A DNA stretch of 64,000 bases from Chloropicon primus (GCA_023205875.1 CP060773.1:1-64000), one strand, 5' to 3'; numbered from the stretch's first letter, positions 20,731 through 31,722 are shown. Notes: generated by a model from the sequence alone, not told the origin. A program made the numbers and translations.

Positions 20731-21343
20731 GACACGAGACTTCCCTTCCTTCCCTTCCTTCACGGAGAGGAGGAGGAGGAGGACGCCTCTTTGTGGTCAC
20801 GGTCCAAGGTTGGCGTCGCGTTGCTGGGCCAGAGAGGGGGAGGGAGATGGGGGAGGGAGAGGGGGAGTCTCGCTCTAAAGCCAATCGCAAAGGCTCTTTT
20901 TTCTTTTCTTTTTTCTTGTAATTGTATGGAGGTGGAAAAGGATTATGGTTGTGCAAGCTGGATGAGCTTCCCTTCAGCGGGCAGAGACGGCATCGTTTTC
21001 GTTTTCGTGTAGTGGTGGTGCTTTTGGGGGGAGCGAACAAACGTACGAATACCCTTCATGGTAGATCGTTTGACGGGCACCCATTGACGTCCAAGCCAAG
21101 CCGAGGGAGCGAACACATGCATCCCAGAAGTCCAAGACACTCGCCCTCTTGTCCTTCCCCCGTTGGTCCCGTTGCCTGGTTGTGACTTCTCTCGCCCAAC
21201 TTCCCCTTCCCCCTTCCCCTCCAGCTGGCGTCCTCCTCATTGGCCGATCGTTTGATCTTCATAATCTCCCGCCAATTTTTCACCAATCAGCAGATCGCGA
21301 TCGGCGCTCGAGGAGCAACACAAACGCAAACCCAAACCCAACC

Positions 21344-21387
<44 letters not shown>

Positions 21388-21391
21388 GACG
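20731..21391. other. Intergenic region between BBS4 and the Ala/Lys-rich protein gene
   Basis: Contains GGA runs just after BBS4, then a region with two GATCGTTTGA-like words (21064 and 21245), and a long ACG trinucleotide tract (21346-21386) directly before the next ATG. The ATTGGCC word at 21239 may be promoter-related. No gene is seen. Confidence 0.5.
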
Positions 21392-22783
21392 ATGCAGGGT
21401 GTTCGTGTTGGCCTCGGTTCGAGGAAGAGTTTCCGTCCGCATCAGCAACAGCATCAGCAACACTCTGTTCATCATCATGTTCGATCTCATCATGATGTTT
21501 TGTGTCATGGGAAGAGGGAAGGTGTGGACAAGGTGGAGGTGGATGAGGTGACCAAGTGCGCCGCCGCTTGTGTTGCTGCGATGGTTGTGATGATGCCAGG
21601 AAGTGCCTCTGCTGCGAAGAAGGAAGAGGTGGATGCTTACCAGCAATACTTGAACAAGACGGGCACGGTGTCGGTCAAGGACTTCAACAAGACGGGGACC
21701 AAGACAAAGGCAAGCGTTGGTGGGAGTCCGAGTGTGACTCCAGCGGATGCCAAGGTGGCGCCCGCTCCCGTGGCGACGAAAGCGGCAGGGGCAGGGGCAG
21801 GGGGAGCAAGCATTGGTCCAGAGGCTCTCGGTGCGGTGGCTGTGGTCGGTGCCCTCGGCGCCAGCAGTGCGTTGGGCGGAGGGAAGGAGAAGGGGAAAGC
21901 GGCCAAGGGGGGTGGCACGGTGAAGGCGAGGAGGCCATCGCCTGCGCCCAAGCCGAGGAGGAGGGCCGCGGCTGCGGCAGCAAAGCCGAGGGCGCAGACC
22001 GTGAAGGTCACGAGGAAGGCCGCGCCATCTGCGGCGAGGAGGGGTGGAACGACGAGGAGGACCCCCAAGCTCATCGATGACGAGTCTGGGCAGATTGTGG
22101 GTTACTTGGGAGTTGCTGGGATCGCCCTCCTTTCCTCGGCCTCCATCTTCCTGCAGGCGTCCTCCGGGTCGTCCCGCAGCAGCAAGTCTTCCGCGCCGTC
22201 CTCCCCCGCCCCGGTGGTTCCCGCGGCGGCGACCTCGTCCCCGCCTCCGCCCCCGGCGGGCGCCAAGGCCAAGAGCGCGCCCAAGCCCAAGGCCCCGGCC
22301 CCGAAGCCCAAGAAGCCCGCGGCTCCCAAGCCCACCAAGAAGCCCGCGGCGGCTAAGAAGGCCAGCAGCTCCTCGGCGAGCGACGGGGACAGCACCAAGA
22401 ACGCAGCCGCCCTGGGAGGTGGAGTGATCGCCCTCCTGCTCGCCACGCAAGCCGGAGGCAAGAAGGACGGGGACGACAAGAAGGAGAAGAAGGAGAAGAA
22501 GGAGAAGGAGGAGCCAGCCCAGGAGGCGGCGGAGGCCACCGCCACCACTACCGCGGAGGCCCCGGCCGCGGCGGAGGAGGCCCCAGCCGAGGTGAAGCCA
22601 GCGACCGAGGAGGCCCCAGCAGCAGCCAAGGAGGAGGAGAAGGAGGAGGAGGTGGAGGAGCTCAAGTGGGTCGGCGAGGAGACCACCGCGGCCGACACCT
22701 CCAAGAACGTCCAGGAGGCCAAGAGCTGGATTGGCCGCTGGAAGGCCAGGAGGGCCGCGAAGAAGAAGGACGCCGACAAGTAA
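21392..22783 (+). CDS. Ala/Lys/Pro-rich membrane protein of unknown function, probably plastid
   Basis: A 463-residue protein I do not recognise. The first 60 residues are His/Gln/Arg-rich, followed by a hydrophobic stretch ending in ...MMPGSASAAKKEE, which resembles a thylakoid-transfer domain with an A-x-A cleavage site. Two or three further short hydrophobic segments (EALGAVAVVGALGASSAL, VGYLGVAGIALLSSASIFL, NAAALGGGVIALLLAT) separate basic Pro/Ala/Lys tracts reminiscent of histone-H1 tails (KPKAPAPKPKKPAAPKP). The C-terminus is acidic then basic (EEEKEEEVEELKWVGEE ... WKARRAAKKKDADK). The ATG directly follows an ACG repeat. Composition is highly biased, but the single long frame, strong codon bias and ordered segments argue for a real gene. 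Confidence 0.7.
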   Translation: MQGVRVGLGSRKSFRPHQQQHQQHSVHHHVRSHHDVLCHGKREGVDKVEVDEVTKCAAACVAAMVVMMPGSASAAKKEEVDAYQQYLNKTGTVSVKDFNKTGTKTKASVGGSPSVTPADAKVAPAPVATKAAGAGAGGASIGPEALGAVAVVGALGASSALGGGKEKGKAAKGGGTVKARRPSPAPKPRRRAAAAAAKPRAQTVKVTRKAAPSAARRGGTTRRTPKLIDDESGQIVGYLGVAGIALLSSASIFLQASSGSSRSSKSSAPSSPAPVVPAAATSSPPPPPAGAKAKSAPKPKAPAPKPKKPAAPKPTKKPAAAKKASSSSASDGDSTKNAAALGGGVIALLLATQAGGKKDGDDKKEKKEKKEKEEPAQEAAEATATTTAEAPAAAEEAPAEVKPATEEAPAAAKEEEKEEEVEELKWVGEETTAADTSKNVQEAKSWIGRWKARRAAKKKDADK

Positions 22784-23007
22784 TCATTCATATAGTGTAA
22801 TAAATCGAAGGAAGAATCGAAGGAGGAGGATGCCTTGCCCTACACCGTCCTTCCCGTCCTCTTCGTTTCTCTCTCTCTCTCTGTCTCGTGGGTCGGCGAT
22901 GAGACCACCGCGTGTTCGCCCTCGTGCTCGGCCGTTACGATCAGCCGTTACAATTAACTAACGTTTCGCGCACCGTATATTTCTCTCACGGACAAAAAAT
23001 AAAAAAA

Positions 23008-23078
23008 GGCAGCACCGGGACTCGAACCCGGGCTGGAGGAATCAGAATCCTCAATCATAACCCCTAGATCATGCCGCC
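23008..23078 (-). tRNA. tRNA-Gln (CUG)
   Basis: On the minus strand a 71-base cloverleaf folds: acceptor GGCGGCA pairs with TGCTGCC, anticodon stem GAGGA/TCCTC encloses loop TTCTGAT with anticodon CTG, and the T arm is CCGGG-TTCGAGT-CCCGG. A T-rich Pol III terminator follows at once (A runs at 22995-23007 on the plus strand). No intron. Confidence 0.93.
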
Positions 23079-23243
23079 ATCCTCCGAGTAGAGAATACTG
23101 TGTGAGGTTAACATCGAATTCCTTCATATAGCTTTCAACTCAGGTGTTTTTCGAAACGCACGGGGCGCCGATCGGCGAGAGCGACAAGGTGGTGTCCTCG
23201 ACAAGGTGTCCTTCTTCTTCGTCCTTCACATCGATTCATTGTC

Positions 23244-26200
23244 ATGGAACCTTCGGAGGTTCAAGCGCTGGAGGACCTCAGGGCGGAGCTCGAGTTGGTG
23301 TGCTCGCCCTCGCCCTCGCCCTCGACATCCAGCTCTTGCTACGGCACCTTCTTCGCTCTCGTGGAGGAGGAGCTGACACCCAGCAACTCCTCCTCGGGGT
23401 CGTGCGAGTGGGTGGCGTGCGCCTGCGAGGAGGCGGTGGGCGTGCGGCCACCAGATGGCACCAGGTGCCTCGACATCCTGGTGGATGCCGGAGGGAGCGG
23501 GTTCGGGGACTCCGGAAGCGTGAAGCTTGACTTGGAGGTCGTGTTCATCACGCTTGGCGTCGTCGTGGCCGTCCTGGTCGGCCTCGGGGTTCCGCTCTCG
23601 TGGTGGGTGCACCGGAGGCGCAGGGCGAGGAGGCAGAGGATGCTGGAGAGGGCGGAGTTCCAGCAGCTGCTAGAGGTGAGCTTGGAGCAGCTGACCTCGA
23701 ACAACACCAGGGGCCAGAGGACCATGGACTTGATGTTCCCGTCCCCCTTGGCCGCGACGACGCCGCGGAGCCTCAGCGAGAAGTTCAGGAGCAGGGGCAT
23801 CGTGTTCGTCTTCACGGACATCGAGAACAGCACGAGGTACTCGGACCTGGACCAGCAGGCGTTCCGGGAGATTCAGGAGGTCCACGACCACGTCATGCGG
23901 GACGCCCTCGACGAGTTCAGCGGCTACGAGATCGAGACGGAGGGGGACTCGTTCCACTGTGCTTTCGAGCGGGCCACCCAGGCCGTCCTGTTCTGCGAGA
24001 GGGTGCAGTCCGACCTCCTCAAGCACGATTGGCCCGCAGAGGTCTTGGCCCTCCCGGGCTTGAAGGGGATCACCTCCCTGCTGCAGAAGCGGCACTGCAA
24101 GGGCAAGGGCAAGGAGGAGGTCGTCGTGTGGCGGGGCCCGAGGGTGAGAATGGGAATCCACGCCGCCCACACCGAGGCCGAGTACACCATGGAAAGGAGC
24201 AGAATCACTGGAGCGGTCCAGTTCTCGGGCCAGGCGTTCAAGCTCGCCGCGGAGGTGGAGGCGTGCTGCAGCGGGGGCCAGATCTTGCTCACGCAGAGCG
24301 CGGTGGAGAAGGCCAGGTCGGAGGCCTCCGTCTTCCACATGATCCTGTCGCACTTGGGGTGCTTCAGCCTTGGGAGCGAACCGGCCGTGCACCTGTTCCA
24401 GGCGATGCCCTCCCGGGGGCCGCTCTCCTTCAGGGGTTACCCGGCGCTCCGGCTGCCCTCGGTCTCCCAGCCCACGATCAACACCATCAAGGCCCCGGTG
24501 GGGGACGTGTGCCTCGTGGCTCTGGACTTTCGGGGCGGCACGAAGAATGTCATGGACAGGAATCTGCTCCAGCTGCAGCTGCGGTCCTGGATCCAGATGT
24601 TCGGCGGTTACGAGGTTCCCGTGTGCCACTCGAATGCCTTGAAGGTCCAGCCCTGGAAGTGCCCCGTCATCGTTTTCAAGACGTGGGACGTGGCGGTCAA
24701 GTTCACCATGGCGACCCAGATCGGCCTCCTGCTGACCCCCTCGACCGAGAAGATGGAGCTGGCCATTGGGGTCTGCGAGGGGTGGAGCGAGGGGGGGAGC
24801 ACCTCGCCCACGGGGTCTCCGCAGAATGACAGCTTTGGGTCGAGCCGCCAAGCCTCGAGATTGCAGACCCCGACGAAGATGGACTTGCGGGAGGGGGGCT
24901 TCCTCAAGTCCCTGCTGTTCTCCATGCTGAGGCCGTCCACCGGCAGCCGGATCGATGTGGGGGAATCCGTCGCCAAGCACCCCTCCTGGAGCCTCACGTA
25001 CGAGGGCACCAGCTGCTCCCAGTACCAGGGCGCAAAGGTTTGCCCGGCCAACTACTTGGGCAAAAAGCACCTCGTGCTCTTCTTCTTCTTCAGCACCAGG
25101 ACCGGAGGCTGCGCCATGGAGGCAAAGTACTTTCGAGACTTTTACCACCTCTTCACCGCATCCGGCGCGGAGGTGATCGGCATATCCCTGGACGGCCAAG
25201 GCAAGCAGGAGTCCTTCTCCTCCAACCTTCAGCTGCCGTATCCCCTCATTGCGGACTTTCCTGGCGGGCTTCACAGGATGTTCTCCGACACGAGGCTGGA
25301 CCCGGCCTACCTCTTCAGGAGGACGCTGGTCATCGAGAAGAATGGGGTCCTGGTGGACAAGTACGAGACCGCCCTTGGGATTGATGGGAAGGGGTACCCA
25401 CACGTCACGAGGAGCCTGTCGAGCTTGCAAGCTTTTTGCGGCGACCTCAGCAGCGGGCTAGCACCAAACATCGTTTACAGGGGCTGCTCCCGCGCGCAGG
25501 AGGTCGCCAGACTGGCCAAGGGGGGCACCTCTGTCGTCTGCCAACCCAGCGGGAGCGATGTCTGGGAGGTTCTGCCCCGCCACGGCGGGCCTGCCAGGCC
25601 CTGCCTCGTGGATTACGGCCTCACCACCTCAGGGGGCGAGGAGTGCAGCTTGTACGGCGTCCTTCCGAGTTGCCTGTCGGACAGGTGGAAGTCGAGGGAG
25701 CCGCTCCCGGGCGTCAGAGGGGGGGCCTTCAAGGCGCCTGATCCAACGCGCAGGGTGGCCTTCGTCTTCACTTTCGTGTGCGGCACAGCATCGCCTCAGG
25801 ACTCCGCCAGGTGCCCAGATTGGGTCACGCAGTGGTCCGGCATCGCCAGGGAGACCCTGGAGCGGTCCGGCGGGGGTTACGAGTGCCAAATGGTTGGCGA
25901 GGGGAACTTCATGATCGCCTTTGAGGGAGTCCACGAGGCAGCGAGGTGGTGCTGCAACGCGCAGCGGGCTCTCTCCCAGAGGTCCAGCGGCAGCGTGAGC
26001 ATGGGCATTGCCTCTGGCGTTCCCGCGTACGGAAAGCCTCACACGAGGACCGGTCGCCAGGACTACTTTGGTCAGGTCGTCAACCTCGCGGCGAGGGTTG
26101 CAAAGGTGAGAGAGACAGAGAGAGATTGCAGCGAGAGAGAGAGAGAGAGAAGAGAGAGAGAGACTCGCTCTGACCATCACCCATTTCCCTTTCCTCTTCC

Positions 26201-26457
26201 TTGCCTTTGTCTCCCTCGCTCCGCAGCGCGCCAAGGGGGGTGAAGTTTTGGCTTCTCTGGATCCCGGCGACCTCAAGCACTGGCCCAGCGACCTCCAAGC
26301 GACTCCGCGAGGCTGCATGACTTTCAAGGGCATCTCCAAGTTCACAGACACCTTCGTCATCACCTCCGAGGACGTGGAGTGGGTCACAGAGGAGAGGAAC
26401 CCCGGCGGAGAAGTTTTCCTCCAAGGCGGAAGCCACGAGATTGAGTTGGCCCATTAA
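23244..26457 (+). CDS. Membrane class III adenylate cyclase with an internal peroxiredoxin-Q domain, two exons
   Basis: Exons 23244-26105 and 26227-26457 encode 1030 residues. Order: Cys-containing N-terminal domain, one TM helix (about 94-116), cyclase half C1 (about 185-390), a divergent linker, a peroxiredoxin-Q/BCP-like domain (about 590-730), and cyclase half C2 (about 835-1015). C1 keeps both metal aspartates, D192 (FVFTDIENST) and D235 (ETEGDSF), but has K333 and E337 where the catalytic Asn and Arg belong. C2 lost the aspartates (FVFTFV, GEGNF) but keeps D940, N947 and R951 (DYFGQVVNLAAR); Asp at -7 favours ATP. The Prx domain has TGGC with C623, the catalytic Thr, the Arg in LFRRT, and Lys at the usual resolving-Cys place. 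Inference: one composite active site, redox-gated cAMP synthesis. The 121-base intron is GA-rich. Confidence 0.88.
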
Positions 26458-26860
26458 GCCAACTAAAGGCCAAGCAGGCTGCTGCTGTCTGCTGCTGGAC
26501 CAACCTTTTCTTGTAATGTTACCCAGAAGTTCCGATGATTGACGCAAGCATCGCTGCCTGAAGCCTCGTCACGGACGGTGTCCAGTGGTCATCCCTTCCT
26601 CCAGGGGCATTGGTAAAGGAAGCAGAGGTTTGTGGGAGTTTCCAAAGCAGAGGTTTGTGGGAGTTTCCAAAAGTTTTGTGGGAGTTTCCAGAGGTTCTCT
26701 CGAGGCTCGAGGTGGCTCAAGGTCCCTCCTCCTTCCTTTCCTGGTCGTGGTCATGGCATTCCTGGCGCCCTGCGTCCACCATCGTCATCGTCTTGGCCAA
26801 GCTGGAGCAGCAGAGGAGGAGGAGGAGAGGAGGAGGAGGGACAAAAAAAAAAAGTGCTGA
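26458..26860. other. Intergenic region with short tandem repeat
   Basis: After the cyclase stop lies a near-exact tandem repeat of about 23 bases (AGAGGTTTGTGGGAGTTTCC) at 26622-26692, three copies with the last two degenerate, then GGA microsatellites (26812-26838) and the A-tract that terminates the minus-strand tRNA. Confidence 0.65.
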
Positions 26861-26931
26861 GGCATCGCCGGGAATCGAACCCGGGCTGGAGGATTCAGAG
26901 TCCTCAATCATAACCCCTAGATCACGACGCC
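26861..26931 (-). tRNA. tRNA-Gln (CUG), second copy
   Basis: Minus-strand cloverleaf of 71 bases: acceptor GGCGTCG with CGATGCC, anticodon stem GAGGA/TCCTC with loop CTCTGAA and anticodon CTG, T arm CCGGG-TTCGATT-CCCGG. A run of eleven A residues at 26843-26853 on the plus strand is the Pol III terminator. It differs from the first copy mainly in the acceptor stem and anticodon loop flanks. Confidence 0.93.
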
Positions 26932-27048
26932 GTTATTGCATTGGAATCTAACATTTTTGTGCATTTACTTTCTTGGACGCAATGGGGCGCTCGCCCCGGG
27001 TTTCCCCATGGCGCCCCACACATCACACAAAGGGATGCAGGCAAGGAA

Positions 27049-27084
<36 letters not shown>

Positions 27085-27924
27085 CCCCTGGTGCACCGTC
27101 ACTCTTTGCCCCTCTGGCCTACTTGTGACGGATTCCAAGGGCTGGTAGGCTTCTCAGCCTCCGGACTCGTCGTTCCGCAGAATATTCCACGTTGAATGTG
27201 GTGGGCGCTGAGAGCCTGAGGCTGAGGACGCCACCGCACCTCGACGCCAAAACAGCTTAAAGACACAGGACATGATCGGTTTGGAGACGGACACCGATTC
27301 CGAATAAAATGAAAACTATATTTATTTTATCTTGCTTTGCTTTTGCTTGGCTAATCTGTCCTCTTGGTACGTTGGACACGAACCGAGACAAAGCAAGATG
27401 GAAGTGGACGTTCGCCTCTTTACGCAAGATCCATTCATCCAATCCAATCCGGTGTGCGCATGGATGGATGGATCCCTCCTCCTCCTCCTCCTCCTCCTCC
27501 TCCTCCTTCGTCCATCAAAGGAGTCTTCTCTTTGGAAGGAGCAGAGCAGGTGGAAGTACAAGGGGCAAGATCCAGTGGAAGGAGCAAGATCCAGTGGAAG
27601 AGACCATGCAAGACACAAAGCCCTCCTCCCAATCCTCCCAATCCTCCCTCCCCTCCCTCCTCTTCCTCTTCCTCTTCCTCCTCTTCCTCCTCTCCTTTCC
27701 CGCCATTTCATCCCGATCGATCGACCGATCGCTTCGCTTGAGAAACAACCGACGACTGACGACGAGGACGAGGACGAGGAGGACGAGAAAGAAGAGCGAG
27801 CGAGGGAGGGAGCGCAACGTCACGCCACTTGATCCTCCTCTTCTCCTTTTCGAGAGATCCATATTCCGTTCCGTTCCGTTCCATTCCATTCCATTCCTCG
27901 CTGCGTTGCCTTGGGGAGGAGGGA

Positions 27925-27959
<35 letters not shown>

Positions 27960-28004
27960 ATCGTGTTCGGGAAGCGCTTGCGTTTCGATTCGATTTGATT
28001 CGCG
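26932..28004. other. Intergenic region upstream of RFC1
   Basis: Holds a GA run (27055-27079), an AT-rich patch (27300-27335), CTC repeats (27475-27505 and 27610-27700), and a GTTCGT hexamer run (27928-27960) just before RFC1. A directly repeated GATCCAGTGGAAGGAGCAAG-like word occurs at 27569 and 27587. No gene supported. Confidence 0.5.
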
Positions 28005-28252
28005 ATGTCTTCCGACATTCGGAACTTCTTCAAAGCTGCGGCTCCGAAGAAGAAGCGCGAGAGGGAAGAAGAAGGTGATGATCCCAAACCCAAACCCAAA
28101 CCTAATCCTTCTTCACCGGTGAAGACAACGACGACGACGACGACGACGACGAGGACGCCGACGCCACCGGTGTCTCCTCCTTCGAAGAAGAAGAAGCCGC
28201 TAGGGATTGACATCGGTGCATCATCACCGTCGTGTCCTCCTCCTCCACCTCG

Positions 28253-28283
<31 letters not shown>

Positions 28284-30437
28284 TCGCCGAAGAAGAAGAA
28301 GAAGGCTTCAGCGACGCCCAAGCCACCGACGCCCAAGGAGTTGAGGCAGAAGGCGTTAAAGTCGTTGAAGAAGGCGATTGATGCTTTGCCTTTGTTGGAT
28401 GAGAGCAAGGCCGAGGAATCAGGATTCAGCTTGAGGGAGAAGACGGCGGACTTGAACCCGTACAACCAGCAGGGCGGCGCGGAGGTCGAGCCGAGGAACA
28501 GGGCGACCAAGGGGAAGCCTCCTCGCGGGGAAGCGGACATGTTTCACGGATTGGGTTTTGTGATCACTGGGGCGCTGGACAGCTTGCACAGGAACGAATG
28601 CGAGGATCTCATCAAGCGACATGGGGGGAGGGTGACTGCCAGTGTGAGCGGCAAGACGGATTTCCTCATCGTGGGGCTGGACTCGGGGTCCTCCAAGGTG
28701 AAGGCCGCCAGGGAGAAGAAGGAGACTTGCAGGATCATCAATGAGGACGGTCTCTTCGCTCTCATCGCGTCCAAAGAAAAGAAGAGCTCCCAGGACGGCA
28801 CCACGGGCGCTCTGCCAAAGCAGCAGGAGGCCGAAGAAGCTTCTGGCTCGAAGCCTGCTCCGATGGCGGTTGACTTGTCTCCGGAAGCGGGCCTCCTGTG
28901 GGTCACCAAACACAAGCCCAAGCACTTGGGGGAGGTTGTGGGCAATCAGAGCCAGCGGGGTCTCATGCAGAGCTGGCTGAGGAACTTCAAGGACATCCAC
29001 GTCCTGAAGAAGGACGTGGTGGTCCGGGGCGACCCGCGACATGTCAAGAAACAGGAGGAGCTCAGGGAGAAGAAGGCCGTGCTGGTCTCGGGGCCGCCGG
29101 GCTTGGGGAAGACTACCTGTGCCGCCCTCTTGGCCAAGGCGCAAGGGTACTTTCCCATCATCGAGGTCAACGCCAGCGACACGAGGGGAAAGTCGGACGG
29201 GGACGCCAAAAAGGGTCTCAATGGCAAGACCAGCAACCAGATCAGGGAGCTCATCAGCAACAGTGCCCTGCCCTCGGCGGCAGCAGGCAGTTCGAGCAAG
29301 GAGTCGAGGGGGCCCATTGTGATCATGGACGAGTGCGATGGCATGTCTGGGAGCGACAGGGGGGGAATCGGGGAGGTCGTGGACTGCATCAAGAACACAA
29401 AGATCCCAATCATCTGCATCTGCAACGACAAGTACTTGCCTAAGATGAAGCCCTTGAGGAATGTGTGCGTCGAGCTCGACTTCAGGAAACCGGACAAGAG
29501 GATGATCGCGAGGCGCATGCAGCAAGTCTGCGAGAAGGAGGGCCTGCAGGCCGCCCCGGTTGCCCTGGAGACCCTCGCGGAGAGGAGCAACGGGGACCTC
29601 AGGATTCTGCTCGGCTACCTCCAGCAGTGGAAGCTCACGAGGGATACCCTTACTTACGACGACGTGAGGGGCAGCAGCATCGACAAGGACTCGGACATCT
29701 CGCCCTTCAAGGTCTGTGACGTGCTTCTTGGCTTTGAGGGCAAGAACTATTCCATCTCCGACCAGCTCAACATGGTCTTCCAGGACATGGACTTGATTCC
29801 CCTGTTGGTCCAGGAGAATTACGTGAACCACAGGCCACAGGTTGCTGGGAACGACAAGCAGAGGATGAAGATCCTCGCAAAGGCGGCGGATGGCATGAGC
29901 TATGGGGACTGGGCGAGCCAGGTTGTTCGAGGCCAGGGCGAATGGGGAATCATGCCTTACCAAGGGGTGATGGGAGCCGTGTACCCGGCGACATACGTCA
30001 GGGGCCAAAGGGAGGTGATGAACCTGTACCCCAACGAGCCTAACATGACGAGGTTCTCGGCCTGGCTTGGCAAGAACTCTTCCCAATCGAAGGTGCAGAG
30101 GGAGCTCCGCGAGGTTGGCCTGCCGAGCGATTACCTTCCACTGGTGCAGAGGAGATTGAGCCAGCCGCTGTTGGACAAGGGAAAGGAGGGCATTGACGAG
30201 GTGGTGGAGTTCATGAAGACCTACGGCCTCGTCAAGGAGGACAAGGACGCGATCTTGGACTCTCTCAGGCCCAAGTTCTTCAAGAATGCCGAGGACCCGA
30301 TGAAGAAGGTGCCAACGGCCGTCAAGAGCGCCCTCACTCGCTCCCTCACAAAGGCCGAACTGGTGAGGGACTGGACTGTACCCAAGCCAAAAGCCAAGTC
30401 GAAGGCAAAGGCCAAAGGCAAGGCCAAGAAGAAGTAG
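28005..30437 (+). CDS. RFC1: Replication factor C large subunit (RFC1)
   Basis: The large subunit of the clamp loader that opens PCNA at primer ends. The 810-residue single-exon product opens MSSDIRNFFKAAAPKKK, a PCNA-interacting-like motif (IRNFF), then a basic low-complexity tail. A BRCT domain is at about 184-262 (FHGLGFVITGALDSLHRNECEDLIKRHGGRVT). The AAA+ module has Walker A GPPGLGKTT (about residue 362), Walker B IVIMDECDGM (about 440), sensor 1 PIICICNDKY, and sensor 2 region NGDLRILLGYLQ. The RFC1 C-terminal domain follows (LLGFEGKNYSISDQLNMVFQDMDLIPLLVQENY) and ends in a Lys/Ala tail. The length is a little short of the usual 860-1150 because the N-terminus is brief. Confidence 0.96.
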
Positions 30438-30606
30438 GCTTGCGCGGGGAGGGGCAGAACGCCACGCGCTCGATAACGGACGTTCGGGAAATGATGATGT
30501 TGATGATGATGATGATGTTTTACATACAAACTTGTCTAATTGTTTTGAAGGGTTACCTAGAAAAGGGAAAACGACAGCACGCTGCACGGCGATCCTCATG
30601 CCTTCC

Positions 30607-31722
30607 TCACCGCTTCTTGAACGGTCTTGTGCTTCTGAAGCTCTCTTCCTGCTGCTTCAGGGCCGTGGCCTGCGCCTCCAACGCCACCGCCTCCGCCATG
30701 GCGTTCTCCGCGTTCTCCGCCGCGGCCAAGGCCTCCACCACCGCCTGGGCCGCGACCTCCACCGCGTCCGCGGCGGACTGGAACTGAAAGTGCTGGAGCT
30801 TTCTCATCTCCTGCTTCTGCTTCTGCTTCTTCGAGATGTTCGAGATGGAGAAGTTGTGCCTCTGCGTGTCCCAGGGGGGCAGGGTGTAGCACAACGAGTT
30901 CTTCTCGCGCAGCAGCTTGTTCTCCTGGCACATGGACTTCAAGTGCCGAGACACCTCCTGCTGCGTGAGAGGGAAAGATGCCTTGTCGTACCTCCCAGCC
31001 ATCCACGTGAAGATGGCTTGGGCGGTGGCCTGCTCGTGACCCGAGGCCTTGAGCGCGATGATCGCCGCGATCACCTTCTGGTCGATCGGCGGGTTCTCCT
31101 TCCGCACGCCGTTCATTCCCCCTCCCGGGGCGTTGCCGTGGCCCTGGCCGGGCCTGGCGAGGGCCTCAGGGACAGCAGCAGTCGCGGCGACAGCCTCCCT
31201 CTCCCGCCTCCCCCCCTCCTTCGCGATGTCCCGAGCCTCCGCCAGGACTTTGCCGTTCCTCGGGGGCGGCGGGTCCTCCACTGCCTCCACCGCTTCGCCC
31301 TTTGGCAGATCCTGCTTCAACGTCGGCCTCTTCTGCTTCTTCGATCCGGACACCGGCGAAGGCGTGCCCTTGGTCCTGGCACTCTCGCTGCCCCCACCCG
31401 TCGAAGTCCCTGGGGACTCGGAGGGATTCCCCCTCTCCTCCCAGCTCTCCTGGCCCTCCTTGCTCCCATCGGTCTTCCCCTCCACCGTCTTCTGCTTCCT
31501 CTTCCTCTCCTTCCTCGCCGACGAAGGCTTCTCCTTGTCCCCTCGCGCCACAAGGATGTTCCTCCACTTGTCCTTCAAGTCCACGTTGCTTCTCTTGGAC
31601 AAGACCATCTCAAAATCAGGATCCGTTTTGATGTACTTCCACCTCCCGGTCCCGTGCTTCTCCACTCCCTGCCTCAAGGCCATCTCCTCCTCCTCCGTCC
31701 ACCTCACCTTCGGCGCTCCCAT
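30607..31722 (-). CDS. Single-Myb-histone (SMH/TRB) telomere-repeat-binding-type protein
   Basis: A plant-lineage nuclear protein with three parts in fixed order. The N-terminal telobox Myb is at residues 5-60 ([27 protein letters not shown]...) ending in the telomeric motif [11 protein letters not shown] basic linker leads to an H1/H5 globular domain at about 208-275 ([31 protein letters not shown] ... [20 protein letters not shown]), and a C-terminal Ala-rich coiled-coil ([29 protein letters not shown]) closes the 371-residue protein. Land-plant relatives bind telomere and telobox DNA. The start is the ATG of MGAPKVRW; upstream in-frame sequence encodes only a poly-Gln microsatellite. A recurrent upstream element sits about 115-150 bases before the ATG. 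Confidence 0.94.
   Translation of the reverse strand: MGAPKVRWTEEEEMALRQGVEKHGTGRWKYIKTDPDFEMVLSKRSNVDLKDKWRNILVARGDKEKPSSARKERKRKQKTVEGKTDGSKEGQESWEERGNPSESPGTSTGGGSESARTKGTPSPVSGSKKQKRPTLKQDLPKGEAVEAVEDPPPPRNGKVLAEARDIAKEGGRREREAVAATAAVPEALARPGQGHGNAPGGGMNGVRKENPPIDQKVIAAIIALKASGHEQATAQAIFTWMAGRYDKASFPLTQQEVSRHLKSMCQENKLLREKNSLCYTLPPWDTQRHNFSISNISKKQKQKQEMRKLQHFQFQSAADAVEVAAQAVVEALAAAENAENAMAEAVALEAQATALKQQEESFRSTRPFKKR

Noticed and set aside
21346-21386. ACG tract as a CRISPR-like or regulatory array
   Set aside because: It is a simple trinucleotide microsatellite without spacers, in a eukaryotic genome.
23670-25430. A 586-codon minus-strand frame opposite the cyclase
   Set aside because: Leu/Arg/His-rich shadow composition with no motif; the cyclase and Prx motifs are on the plus strand.
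28419-30599. A 726-codon minus-strand frame opposite RFC1
   Set aside because: Antisense shadow of a GC3-rich gene; no recognisable domain.
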